From a virus, in the IMG/VR virus record IMGVR_UViG_3300008111_002165, positions 1 to 63,352 of that record: a stretch of 63,352 bases of DNA; one strand, given 5' to 3'. This document shows, one piece after another, positions 24,006 to 32,136 of this stretch. The position numbers and the translations under genes were made by a program. A model generated the notes under the pieces. It saw nothing but the letters and a program-made list of their open reading frames with translations, was not told where the DNA came from and made no database searches. Each line of letters opens with the position of its first letter. The first letter of the stretch is position 1.

Positions 24006-24774
24006 AATTCTTATAGGAGGTCCTTGCGTTATACAAAGCTGGGACACTTGCTTTGAGATTGCTACTGAAGTTAGGAGATGTGGATTACTACATAACTATC
24101 ATACTATATTTAAAGCGAGTTTTGATAAAGCCAATAGAACATCATCAGGGGGATTTAGAGGAATTGGTATAGATAAAGGTCTAGAAATTTTAAAAAAAAT
24201 AAATTCTAGATTAAATATGCAGATAATAACAGATGTACACGAGACACATCATGTTGAAAAAGTAGCTTCTGTTGTTGATTATTTACAGATACCTGCTTTC
24301 CTTTGTAGACAAACTGATTTAATAGAAGAGTGTGCTAAAACAGGTCTACCTGTACTTATTAAAAAGGGACAATTTCTTTCCCCTGAATCGTGTAAATTTA
24401 TAGAAGATAAATTTTATAAATCAGGAGGGAAGGAGCTATTAATAGGAGAAAGAGGTAATAGCTTTGGTTACAATGATTTAATAGTAGATGCCACTTCTAT
24501 ATCAAGATTAAAGAAATCGTGTACAAGATCTAAAATAATAATGGATTGTACACACAGTTTACAGAGGCCTAATGGTATTAGCGGAAAAACTGAAGGTAGA
24601 GGAGATCTGATAGAGGATATGGTTAGATTTGGTGCAGTAATGGATGCGGATGGATTGTTTATAGAAACACATCCCTATCCACATCTTTCTCCATCTGACT
24701 CCGAAAATATGCTAGAACTTTCAAATCTAGAAAGTATAATAGGTAAAGCTAGAAAGATTTATGATGCAAGATAA
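23971..24774 (+). CDS. kdsA: 3-deoxy-D-manno-octulosonate 8-phosphate synthase (Kdo8P synthase), metal-dependent type
   Basis: Kdo8P synthase joins arabinose 5-phosphate and phosphoenolpyruvate. IGGPCVIQS at 15-23, FKASFDKANRTS at 47-58, LQIPAFLCRQTDL at 105-117, GERGNSFGYN at 159-168 and DCTHSLQRPNG at 192-202 are family hallmarks. Cys19 (GPC) is the metal ligand of the metal-dependent class, such as Aquifex, whereas the E. coli class has Asn there; His195 and a Glu in FIETHPYP complete the likely site. At 267 residues it is full length. It overlaps the isomerase gene by 35 bases, so the two enzymes are made together. KdsB and KdsC are not in the window, so completion would need host enzymes or genes elsewhere. 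Confidence 0.94.
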   Translation: MEDISVKDQKTRILIGGPCVIQSWDTCFEIATEVRRCGLLHNYHTIFKASFDKANRTSSGGFRGIGIDKGLEILKKINSRLNMQIITDVHETHHVEKVASVVDYLQIPAFLCRQTDLIEECAKTGLPVLIKKGQFLSPESCKFIEDKFYKSGGKELLIGERGNSFGYNDLIVDATSISRLKKSCTRSKIIMDCTHSLQRPNGISGKTEGRGDLIEDMVRFGAVMDADGLFIETHPYPHLSPSDSENMLELSNLESIIGKARKIYDAR

Positions 24775-25471
24775 ATTATTAGATATAGTTATAGTTAGCT
24801 ACGCAAAAGACGACTATTGTAAGGAGCTAACAAAGAATTGTATTTTTTCCTTATTATATTCTGAAGATAATGCAGTAGATGATTTTAATATAATAGTAGT
24901 TGAATCCGAGCCAGGTGTTAACTGGGATTGGATGTCAATAAATGTAAAAACATATGAATCCCCTCTTCCTTACGGATATCACAAGTTTTTAAACTTTGGT
25001 AGAAAGAAAGGAAATTCACCATGGGTTGCTCTGTGTAATAATGACCTTGAATTTACAAAAGACTGGTTTAGTAGAATACTTGAAGCATCTTCAACAGTAC
25101 CTGAAGCTCTTTCTTTTTCTCCCTTATGTCCTATGACACAGACTCTTTATGGAATAAATGAAAACATGGGTCTTATTGAAGGATATGAAATAAGAAAACA
25201 AATTTCTGGATGGTGTATAATACAAAAAAGGGAAATTTACGAAAGGATAGGAGATTTGGATGAAAGATTTCAGCACTGGTATTGTGACAATGATTATTCT
25301 ATGGAGTTGTTTACGAATAACATAAAACACGTATTAGTTACTAATTCTGTTGTTATACACCACGATAACAACATAGGTAAAACAACAGAAAGGGTAGTTA
25401 AAGATTATGATCAGATGTATAAGATGACTAGCGGATCTTATCCACTATTTAAAGAAAAATGGAACTTATAA
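24761..25471 (+). CDS. GT2-family glycosyltransferase
   Basis: The order LLDIVIVSYAKDDYCKEL, NIIVVESEPG, FLNFGRKKGNSPWVALCNNDLEF (near 70-92; NDLEF marks the nucleotide-sugar site) and LDERFQHWYCDNDYSMEL is the pattern of GT2 transferases related to rhamnosyltransferases. SGWCIIQKREIYERIG near 150 matches the acceptor loop of the same group. The 236 residues are a normal length for a single-domain enzyme. It overlaps kdsA by 14 bases. The sugar is unknown. Confidence 0.82.
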   Translation: MMQDKLLDIVIVSYAKDDYCKELTKNCIFSLLYSEDNAVDDFNIIVVESEPGVNWDWMSINVKTYESPLPYGYHKFLNFGRKKGNSPWVALCNNDLEFTKDWFSRILEASSTVPEALSFSPLCPMTQTLYGINENMGLIEGYEIRKQISGWCIIQKREIYERIGDLDERFQHWYCDNDYSMELFTNNIKHVLVTNSVVIHHDNNIGKTTERVVKDYDQMYKMTSGSYPLFKEKWNL

Positions 25472-26103
25472 AAAATTTAATTATGACTAGATACGATATA
25501 ATAAACAGAATTATAGAAAATAAGGGATATAAGAATTATCTCGAAATAGGGGTAAGAGATGGTCAATGCTTCAAAGAAATATGTTGTGAAAACAAAATAG
25601 GAGTTGATCCTGCTCCAGTTTCTTTTCACACAACGCATATAATGACTTCAGATTCTTTCTTTGAATCATTAGATTCTGACCATAAATTTGATATTATTTT
25701 TATAGATGGACTTCATTTAGATCACCAGGTAGATAAAGATATTGAGAATTCTTTAAATCATTTAGCAGAGGGAGGTACTATACTTTTACATGACTGTAAT
25801 CCACCTACTAGATATCACGCTGCGGAATCGCCAGTTTTTACTGCTCCTGCTAACGGCGAATGGAACGGTACAGTATATCTTTCTTTAATAAAGCTAAGAC
25901 TTTATAAAAACAATTTAAAATTAGTAACAGTTAACACTGATTGGGGAGTTGGTATATTAACTAGAGAGTTGAGTGAAACAATAAATGCCTTTCCTAATGA
26001 TGCAATTTCTTGGGAATTTTTTCACGAAAACAGAAATGAGATATTAGATCTAGTAACCCCTGAAGAATTTGAAAAAAATTACCCTATTTATAAAACAGTT
26101 TAA
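25459..26103 (+). CDS. SAM-dependent methyltransferase (Methyltransf_24-like)
   Basis: YKNYLEIGVRDGQCF (about 24-38) is the SAM-binding loop, NKIGVDPAPV the strand-2 acidic position, FDIIFIDGLHLDHQVDKDI (about 78-96) the metal/catalytic motif of small sugar methyltransferases, and GGTILLHDCNPP the following strand. An internal ATG at 25483 (MTRYDII) lies after a stretch typical of starts here and may be the true start; the longer form overlaps the previous gene by 13 bases. It closes the glycan operon, after which a 38-base gap follows. Confidence 0.82.
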   Translation: MELIKNLIMTRYDIINRIIENKGYKNYLEIGVRDGQCFKEICCENKIGVDPAPVSFHTTHIMTSDSFFESLDSDHKFDIIFIDGLHLDHQVDKDIENSLNHLAEGGTILLHDCNPPTRYHAAESPVFTAPANGEWNGTVYLSLIKLRLYKNNLKLVTVNTDWGVGILTRELSETINAFPNDAISWEFFHENRNEILDLVTPEEFEKNYPIYKTV

Positions 26104-26141
26104 TTTTGAAATTATTTATGATAAAAATTCTATAAAATATT

Positions 26142-26402
26142 ATGAGCATAGAGAAAGGCTATAAGATGGTATTTTCTAAAGAAAAAGGTAAAGCTTTAGT
26201 AGAAATAACAAGACATAAAGCCTCTCATATGGATAATATACTCATAGTAAATAGCACAGGGAGTACAAGATACGAAGACACATGGATAATTGAGAAAGAC
26301 CTAGAAGCCTGGATCTCTTCCATAAAAAAGGAAGGATTTATAAATATAAAAATAGTGGAAGATGTGGAATCTCCTAAAAAAACTAATCAAAAGAAAAAAT
26401 AA
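26142..26402 (+). CDS. Small unknown protein, lysine-rich C terminus
   Basis: This 86-residue protein has a beta-rich core (ALVEITRHKASHMDNILIVN) and a Lys/Asn/Gln-rich tail. No family is recognised. It is followed after 4 bases by the next gene. Confidence 0.55.
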   Translation: MSIEKGYKMVFSKEKGKALVEITRHKASHMDNILIVNSTGSTRYEDTWIIEKDLEAWISSIKKEGFINIKIVEDVESPKKTNQKKK

Positions 26403-26406
26403 TAAC

Positions 26407-26985
26407 ATGGAAAACATTGAAGAAATTGATGTAGAAATCCTTGATAGAGAACTCAAGCCTTTTCTTTATAAATGGACAAAGGGCGATAATGCTGGAAACG
26501 TTTGTGAATATGAGAGTATTTTTAAGGACCCTACGACCGGTATAGTTTGGATAAATTTTAAAGGTGGTACTAGAATAAATTACTCATTGGTGAATGAATA
26601 TATGATGCAGATAGATTCTTCTTCTATTGTGCAATCTGCTCCAGTAATAGAACATCAGGTCCCTGTTAAAAATGTTATGCTATCTGAAGGAAAGACAAAG
26701 ATCAAAGTTTCTGATAATCCTATAGTTTCTCTTTTAGAAAAACAAAAACCTAATTGGGTTGAGGTTGGTATAAATTTAAAACTCAATTTACCAACAAAAA
26801 ATCTATACAATGTTCTTAACTCTTCATTTGAAGATGCGGAAGATGAAATAATAGAATTTGTTGTTAGGGATTTGGATATTGAAATAATAAAAGAAAGTCT
26901 AAGGATAAATATAAAAGATATATATAAATCGAATGGAACTTTACGAAAAAGCGGAACAAGTAGTAATACAAAAGACGAAGAATAG
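26407..26985 (+). CDS. Unknown 192-residue acidic protein
   Basis: I start at ATG 26407 (MENIEEIDVEIL), right after the previous stop; a longer in-frame start would overlap that gene. FKDPTTGIVWINFKGGTRINYSLVNEYM looks like a beta-sheet domain near residues 42-70, and a VSLLEKQKPNWVEVGINLKLNLP segment follows. Later helices are acidic. The 3' end overlaps the Nudix gene by 53 bases, a longer overlap than usual here. Function unknown. Confidence 0.55.
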   Translation: MENIEEIDVEILDRELKPFLYKWTKGDNAGNVCEYESIFKDPTTGIVWINFKGGTRINYSLVNEYMMQIDSSSIVQSAPVIEHQVPVKNVMLSEGKTKIKVSDNPIVSLLEKQKPNWVEVGINLKLNLPTKNLYNVLNSSFEDAEDEIIEFVVRDLDIEIIKESLRINIKDIYKSNGTLRKSGTSSNTKDEE

Positions 26986-27496
26986 GGAGGTCGTTGAAAT
27001 AGACGGACACCTTTTTGTCAGACAAATAAATCCGGGCGTTATTATAATGCCTTATACTCTTAATGATGAAGGCCTTCCTAATAAGATAGGTATAATATCA
27101 GAGGTATTAGATCAAAGACCTGGAGGGATGGCAAAAACTTTAATAACTGGATCACAGGAAGATAAAGACGACAACATATATCAAACTGCAGTTAGAGAAA
27201 TGAGTGAGGAGTCTGGATTTTTAGTAGAGGATCTTAAAAGATGGAAATTCTTAGGAAGTCTTTACACATCTAAAATGGTATTAAACTCTAATCCATGTTT
27301 TGCTGTTAATATAACAGGTATGGTATCAGGAGATAAAGAAACTGATGGATCTAAGTCAGAGAAAGACAGTAAATTCGAATTAGTTAGCGTAGATGAAGCT
27401 CTAAATCTAGAGGATAGCTTAGTTAGTACTTTATTTATAAAAACATTTAAAGATATTTTTAACCAAAAAGAAGAAGAGAATGAATCTACCGAATAG
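26933..27496 (+). CDS. Nudix hydrolase
   Basis: Nudix hydrolases cleave nucleoside diphosphates linked to another group. GSQEDKDDNIYQTAVREMSE continues into ESGF (residues ~77-100) and fits the Nudix box G-x5-E-x7-REUxEExGU, except that one residue is inserted before REM and Asp replaces the first Glu. The REMSEESG core that binds metal is intact. FVRQINPGVIIMPYT upstream and VDEALNLEDSLVSTL downstream fit the rest of the fold. The substrate is unknown; phage versions often act on NAD-related or sugar-nucleotide compounds. 187 residues. Confidence 0.8.
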   Translation: MELYEKAEQVVIQKTKNREVVEIDGHLFVRQINPGVIIMPYTLNDEGLPNKIGIISEVLDQRPGGMAKTLITGSQEDKDDNIYQTAVREMSEESGFLVEDLKRWKFLGSLYTSKMVLNSNPCFAVNITGMVSGDKETDGSKSEKDSKFELVSVDEALNLEDSLVSTLFIKTFKDIFNQKEEENESTE

Positions 27497-27647
27497 AAAA
27501 GAAAGAAGAAAGATCGCTAAACAAAATGGTCTTCTGGGAAAGAAATCTTCAAATGCAGAAGAAGTTAGAGAAAGATCTAAAGCTATGGGAAATCTTATTC
27601 ATTTAAGAAATCTTACAGAGCAAAGAAATAGAAAAAAAGATAATTGA
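27480..27647 (+). CDS. Short basic protein (55 residues)
   Basis: The ATG lies inside the last 17 bases of the Nudix gene, in another frame, and the ORF runs to TGA at 27645-27647. The product is very basic (MNLPNRKERRKIAKQNGLLG, later RERSKAMGNL, ending EQRNRKKDN) and could bind nucleic acid. It fills a gap that would otherwise be empty and ends 6 bases before the next start. Its size makes the call tentative. Confidence 0.5.
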   Translation: MNLPNRKERRKIAKQNGLLGKKSSNAEEVRERSKAMGNLIHLRNLTEQRNRKKDN

Positions 27648-27653
27648 TTTATA

Positions 27654-27977
27654 GTGTCGGTTAAATCATTTATAATCTCAAAAGCTGATAAGTTAAAAAA
27701 TTTCGATTACGGGGATTGCTCTGGACTACATACAATAGATGTTAATATGTGGTTTAAATCGAATAGCTTAACTCCTTCCTCTATGAACGAAATAAGACAA
27801 TATATTTTCGAGGAGTGGCTACATAAAAAAATATGCAGTTCTAAAACAAAATTAACATCCGGATTTAATTTAGTTATAGTATATGATAACCCTACTGACC
27901 CTTTTATAGATCTTTTAAGAGGTAAAATATTAGAAATATTAGAATACGAATTTTGCGACGTTATTTTAGTTGACTAA
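27654..27977 (+). CDS. Unknown small protein, GTG start
   Basis: The 107 residues start at GTG 27654 and show an alpha/beta pattern (LNIWF-like strand, RQYIFEEWLHKKI helix, NLVIVYDNPTDPF strand) with DVILVD at the C terminus. No motif is recognised. It sits directly ahead of the baseplate block and may be a small tail assembly factor. Confidence 0.55.
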   Translation: MSVKSFIISKADKLKNFDYGDCSGLHTIDVNMWFKSNSLTPSSMNEIRQYIFEEWLHKKICSSKTKLTSGFNLVIVYDNPTDPFIDLLRGKILEILEYEFCDVILVD

Positions 27978-27998
27978 TAAAAAATAGGTATATATTAT

Positions 27999-29885
27999 AT
28001 GACTGGAGTATCTGATGTAGGAAAGGCTGTTAATTCCATGAGAACCTTTACGGAGGGAGGAAAAACTGTTAGTGCGGTACAAACTTTTAAAGGAAGTGCA
28101 TTCATATATTCCAATGCAGCTGATAAAACGTTTGCTACATATGAACTTTCTGAGTTAAAGTATCTTCCTAAGAGTTTATTTTATGATGCAGCAACTTCTG
28201 ATGGTGTTTATAGGGGTCTTTTTGCTTATTATGTATTAGGAGTAAATAATGGAAGAGTTAATTATGCTACTTCTGAGCTAAGCGCAGGATTAGCTAAAAT
28301 AACTCCGCAGGAGTCTAGAAACCCCACAGCAAAACAAATAATTGATGCTGTTACTAGGGGAACTAAAGGACCTGCTTACCTTGATCCTAGTAGCCCTTAC
28401 AGAGGACAAATATATAATGTTAAGGATTTTATATTTTGTAAATACTATGGAATCATTCCAAATAATAGAATGATAACACTCAGAAGATTTGCACATCCTG
28501 TTTTAGATTCCCTTAAAATTTTAGCAAATGGGACAAAAAGAGGTGATTTTGTAGTAGAAGGAAAAAAAGACCAAAAGTCTGTAAAATACGTATCCCAAGA
28601 CATACCAACTTTAGGAAAATTACAAGATTCCGAGGCAAGATTAAATACTTCATTACCTGTTGCTCAGATTGTAACTTTTTTTGGTGGGGAAACAGGAAAT
28701 TCCCTTAATTCTATATTAGGAATAGATACTGGTTTAAATTTTACCATGGAGACTCAAGAGGCTCTTAAGAATGAACAAACTGGCGATCCGGGGTTAATGA
28801 ACACACCTTATGGTGACTTAATAAAATCCGCTATAACAAGCGGATCAAGAAACGAAATAAATGACACTGAGATTGAATCTTATGATAAATTTGTACAAAC
28901 ACTTTTAAATCCAGATAAACAATTAAATAAATTAGAAAGAGCTCTTCTAGACGAAGCAGTAACTGCGGAAGGTCCATTATCTAAAAAAATATTTGTTAAT
29001 GTAAATACTGTAAATCAGGTAAATACGAGAAAGCAAGGATTTAATGGTGGAACGAATGGCTTCACTCTGTATTTTCATTATACATTAAATTCTGCAGGAC
29101 AAGTAAATTCTAAGCTTTTGTTTTTAGATTTAATGTCTAATATATTATCTGTGGGAGCGGACTATGGACAATTTTTAACTCCAGAGATTAGAATAGAACA
29201 GACATCTTTAGGTCTAGGATTCCCTGGAGGACCAAAAAAATATGCTCAATCTATAACAGATCCTATGCAATACATAAGGGAAGCAATAGGACAGCTTCTT
29301 TCTGAGGGTGAAGTAAATAAAAGACTAGATGCTGAAAAAAGCGTAAAAGAAGAGATGGAGCAGGTAGTAAACGATCTTAAAAAGTTTGGTAATGATCCAA
29401 CTAAAGGTGTTGCTGCAGATTCTAAGCTATATAAATCTTTGTCAGTAATGATCTCGGATTTATTTCTCAAAAAAATATACTATAGTCCTTTAATGCTAAG
29501 CGGTTATCCAACTGGAGAGTGGCATGTTACAATAGGAAATCCTTTGAATCCTATTGCGATGATGGGAAATTTGGTGTGTAAAAACGTAAAGATAGAATTT
29601 AACGACACATTAGGACCTGACGATTTTCCAACAGAAATGAAAGCTAGTGTAACTTTAGAGCCTGGAAGACAGAGACACAGGGGTGATTGGGAATCTATGT
29701 TTAACAGAGGTAATGGAAGATTGTATTTAGGTCAGCTTGTTTCTAGTAAAGAAAGTACCAATGCTTGGGTTAATACTCAAGGTGTATTCCCTAACGACAC
29801 AGATGGTAAAAATATATACGATATTGTTAACGATAATATAGATCCTTTAACAGGAAGAAGAAGTACTGAAGGTACAATACAATAA
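27999..29885 (+). CDS. Virion structural protein, probable baseplate or tail protein
   Basis: This 628-residue protein opens the baseplate cluster. A C-terminal region (LSGYPTGEWHVTIGNPLNPI, then KIEFNDTLGPDDFPTEMKAS and TLEPGRQRHRGDWESMF) is of a kind that I have seen in large tail-associated phage proteins, but I cannot assign it to a numbered T4 gene. It has no signal peptide or catalytic motif. It is followed after 14 bases by the LysM-like baseplate gene. A short TATATA box (27989-27994) lies just before its start. Confidence 0.68.
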   Translation: MTGVSDVGKAVNSMRTFTEGGKTVSAVQTFKGSAFIYSNAADKTFATYELSELKYLPKSLFYDAATSDGVYRGLFAYYVLGVNNGRVNYATSELSAGLAKITPQESRNPTAKQIIDAVTRGTKGPAYLDPSSPYRGQIYNVKDFIFCKYYGIIPNNRMITLRRFAHPVLDSLKILANGTKRGDFVVEGKKDQKSVKYVSQDIPTLGKLQDSEARLNTSLPVAQIVTFFGGETGNSLNSILGIDTGLNFTMETQEALKNEQTGDPGLMNTPYGDLIKSAITSGSRNEINDTEIESYDKFVQTLLNPDKQLNKLERALLDEAVTAEGPLSKKIFVNVNTVNQVNTRKQGFNGGTNGFTLYFHYTLNSAGQVNSKLLFLDLMSNILSVGADYGQFLTPEIRIEQTSLGLGFPGGPKKYAQSITDPMQYIREAIGQLLSEGEVNKRLDAEKSVKEEMEQVVNDLKKFGNDPTKGVAADSKLYKSLSVMISDLFLKKIYYSPLMLSGYPTGEWHVTIGNPLNPIAMMGNLVCKNVKIEFNDTLGPDDFPTEMKASVTLEPGRQRHRGDWESMFNRGNGRLYLGQLVSSKESTNAWVNTQGVFPNDTDGKNIYDIVNDNIDPLTGRRSTEGTIQ

Positions 29886-29899
29886 AATAAAAATAAGAT

Positions 29900-30505
29900 A
29901 TGTTAGGAATAGATGTAATAGAACGCAAACCATTTTTTACTAATCCTAATACACAGGAGAGATCTGTAGATCTTTTAGTTCCATCTTGGTCTCCTAAAAA
30001 TATACGATATACCCTAAAATCTATAGCAGTTGTAGACGAAGAGACTGAGGCTAGAGCTGACTTATTATCTATGCTATATCTTTATGATCAATCTAGTATG
30101 GGAACTATGCTTAAATTGAATAATATATCTAATCCATTAAGTCTTAAATTAGGAGAGATACTCTTTATACCAGGGGAACAAATGATTAATGATCTATTTG
30201 ATAGTGGTAAGAGTATAACAAACCAAAAGCAAAAAGCCAGATCTTTTAGAAAAGAACTTCAGGAAAAGATCTCACAAGTAAGCAAGGATAGACTCGAATA
30301 TTTAAATTCTAAAAACATATCAAATCTTGCAGAAACACCTCTCCCTCCTAATCTTCTAAGAGAAGGACAACAACAAATATTAGTAACTGAGGGGAAATTA
30401 ATATTTGGTCCTGACATAGGGCAATGTAAATCTAGATCAAAAAAGAATGTATCTGTTACTGATATAAAAACTAAACTTGCACAGAAAAATATTTTTAAAA
30501 GATAA
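29900..30505 (+). CDS. LysM-like baseplate wedge protein (gp53-like)
   Basis: Within the 201 residues, a segment at about 50-95 (ADLLSMLYLYDQSSMGTML, LNNISNPLSLKLGEILFIPG) has the LysM pattern, ending in the typical L.PG-type IPG. T4 gp53 has a LysM-like core and joins wedges in the baseplate, and this gene has the right context and size (T4 gp53 is 196 residues). The C-terminal half is basic and helical. The link to gp53 rests on the LysM-like segment, length and neighbours. Confidence 0.66.
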   Translation: MLGIDVIERKPFFTNPNTQERSVDLLVPSWSPKNIRYTLKSIAVVDEETEARADLLSMLYLYDQSSMGTMLKLNNISNPLSLKLGEILFIPGEQMINDLFDSGKSITNQKQKARSFRKELQEKISQVSKDRLEYLNSKNISNLAETPLPPNLLREGQQQILVTEGKLIFGPDIGQCKSRSKKNVSVTDIKTKLAQKNIFKR

Positions 30506-30510
30506 GATAA

Positions 30511-32127
30511 ATGCCAGCAGAAATAAACGTAAGGAAAGCCATACTTCAATATAGGGACCCTAATATATTTTTGGATGAATTAGCTGTGGTCGATACTTCT
30601 ACACAAAAAGGTGATCTAGAACTAAATGACCAGAAGGCAGATAATGTCCAGAAAAAATATTTTGGTACTGTTAAACCTTTAGTAAGAATAAACACCGAGA
30701 TAATAAATGGAATAAAATATTTTAAATTAGATCTAACAGGATTTAAACCAACACTTATACTTAGATTTGAAACAATAGATGAGAAGTTTATTTTCACTTC
30801 TTTTCCTAAAGACGGAGATATAGTTTCCGTTTATATAAGACCATTTGGTGAAATGTTTAAACCAATTAGGATGGATTTTATAATAAATGAGGTGATATCA
30901 CCTTTTAATAATGGACCTTATATCGATTACACACCATCTAGTGGTAAGTATCAATCATACACTATAATGGCAGAGGTTAGAATTCCTAAATTATATAAAC
31001 ATGTTTCTAAAACATTCAAAGGAAGCAGCGCGGACGCTTTATTAAAAGTTGCTGAGGACCTTGGATTAGGATATGCTTCTAATGAGGTAAAAATGAATGA
31101 TTCAATGAATTGGGTTTCTCCCAATCTTGATTATGAAACATTAATAAGACACATAGTAAATAGCTCTTGGCTTGGTGAAGAAGATTATTTTGATTGTTGG
31201 ATAGATCAATATTATAACATAAATCTAGTTAATTTAAAAAAACAATTCGACGAAAACAATCCCAAAATAGAGAATATGAGGGTTGCTTATGGATCAGATT
31301 CATTTGGTGACATTTTTCCTGGGGGAACAAAACCAGTTGAGGTTGAATTCCCTTTAATGCTAACAAACTCAACTCAGTTTAGTAAATCCCCTCTTTTTAT
31401 AAAAGATATATCAATAGAGCAAAATGCTGGTAGTATAAATAAAGATCTTGGATATTTTCAAAAGGTCCAGTTCTACGATTCTAAACTTGTTTCAGATAAG
31501 CCTAAAAACAAATTTGTTGAATATGATATAGAATCTATTACTAATAAAAATTTAGGTTCTAGAGACGTAATAAACAAAGGTAGACTTGGTGAAAATTCTT
31601 ACAAAGAGGAGATAAAAAAGACTTATGTTGGTACTATGTATTTTGAGAATGTACATGGTAATTTTCAACAAGCTTCTGTTCAGAATATACTAAACAGAAA
31701 TGATAGTTATAAAATAGTATTGAACGTAAAAAATAGGGCATGGACACCATTTCTATACAGAGGACAAACTTTTCCTGTATATATTGTAACAGAAGGTGCT
31801 CCTAGTATTGGAGCATCCACCAGTTATAGCACTAAAGTAGGAGAGCAATCTATGCTTGGTAATAAAGGCGAGAAAAGAAATATAAATATGTTTCTCTCGG
31901 GTAATTATGTTGTTTTAGGATTTACAATAGAATATGATGAGAGTGGAATATATCAAACTATGATGCTTGGTAAAAAACAATGGGCATTAAACCCAGGATT
32001 AGCTTCAGAACCATTATCATTAAATACAAAAGAATTTGAGGCAGAATTTGATGATTTCGTTGATAATGTGTCTAGTATAGTTCAAGAAAATACCCAGATA
32101 ATTAAAAATGATATCTATAGTAAATAA
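30511..32127 (+). CDS. Baseplate hub protein (gp27/gpD-like)
   Basis: The 538 residues resemble the hub proteins that form the trimer linking tube and spike. TFKGSSADALLKVAEDLGLG near residue 170, NWVSPNLDYETLIRHIVNSS near 200 and a Trp-rich DYFDCWIDQYYNINLVNL are characteristic of gp27/phage D late-control proteins, where the first domain is followed by a structurally paired domain. The C-terminal RGQTFPVYIVTEG and GNYVVLGFTIEYDESGIYQT match the second barrel. It lies 5 bases after the LysM-like gene, and the spike gene is close downstream. Confidence 0.8.
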   Translation: MPAEINVRKAILQYRDPNIFLDELAVVDTSTQKGDLELNDQKADNVQKKYFGTVKPLVRINTEIINGIKYFKLDLTGFKPTLILRFETIDEKFIFTSFPKDGDIVSVYIRPFGEMFKPIRMDFIINEVISPFNNGPYIDYTPSSGKYQSYTIMAEVRIPKLYKHVSKTFKGSSADALLKVAEDLGLGYASNEVKMNDSMNWVSPNLDYETLIRHIVNSSWLGEEDYFDCWIDQYYNINLVNLKKQFDENNPKIENMRVAYGSDSFGDIFPGGTKPVEVEFPLMLTNSTQFSKSPLFIKDISIEQNAGSINKDLGYFQKVQFYDSKLVSDKPKNKFVEYDIESITNKNLGSRDVINKGRLGENSYKEEIKKTYVGTMYFENVHGNFQQASVQNILNRNDSYKIVLNVKNRAWTPFLYRGQTFPVYIVTEGAPSIGASTSYSTKVGEQSMLGNKGEKRNINMFLSGNYVVLGFTIEYDESGIYQTMMLGKKQWALNPGLASEPLSLNTKEFEAEFDDFVDNVSSIVQENTQIIKNDIYSK

Positions 32128-32136
32128 TTAAACAAA

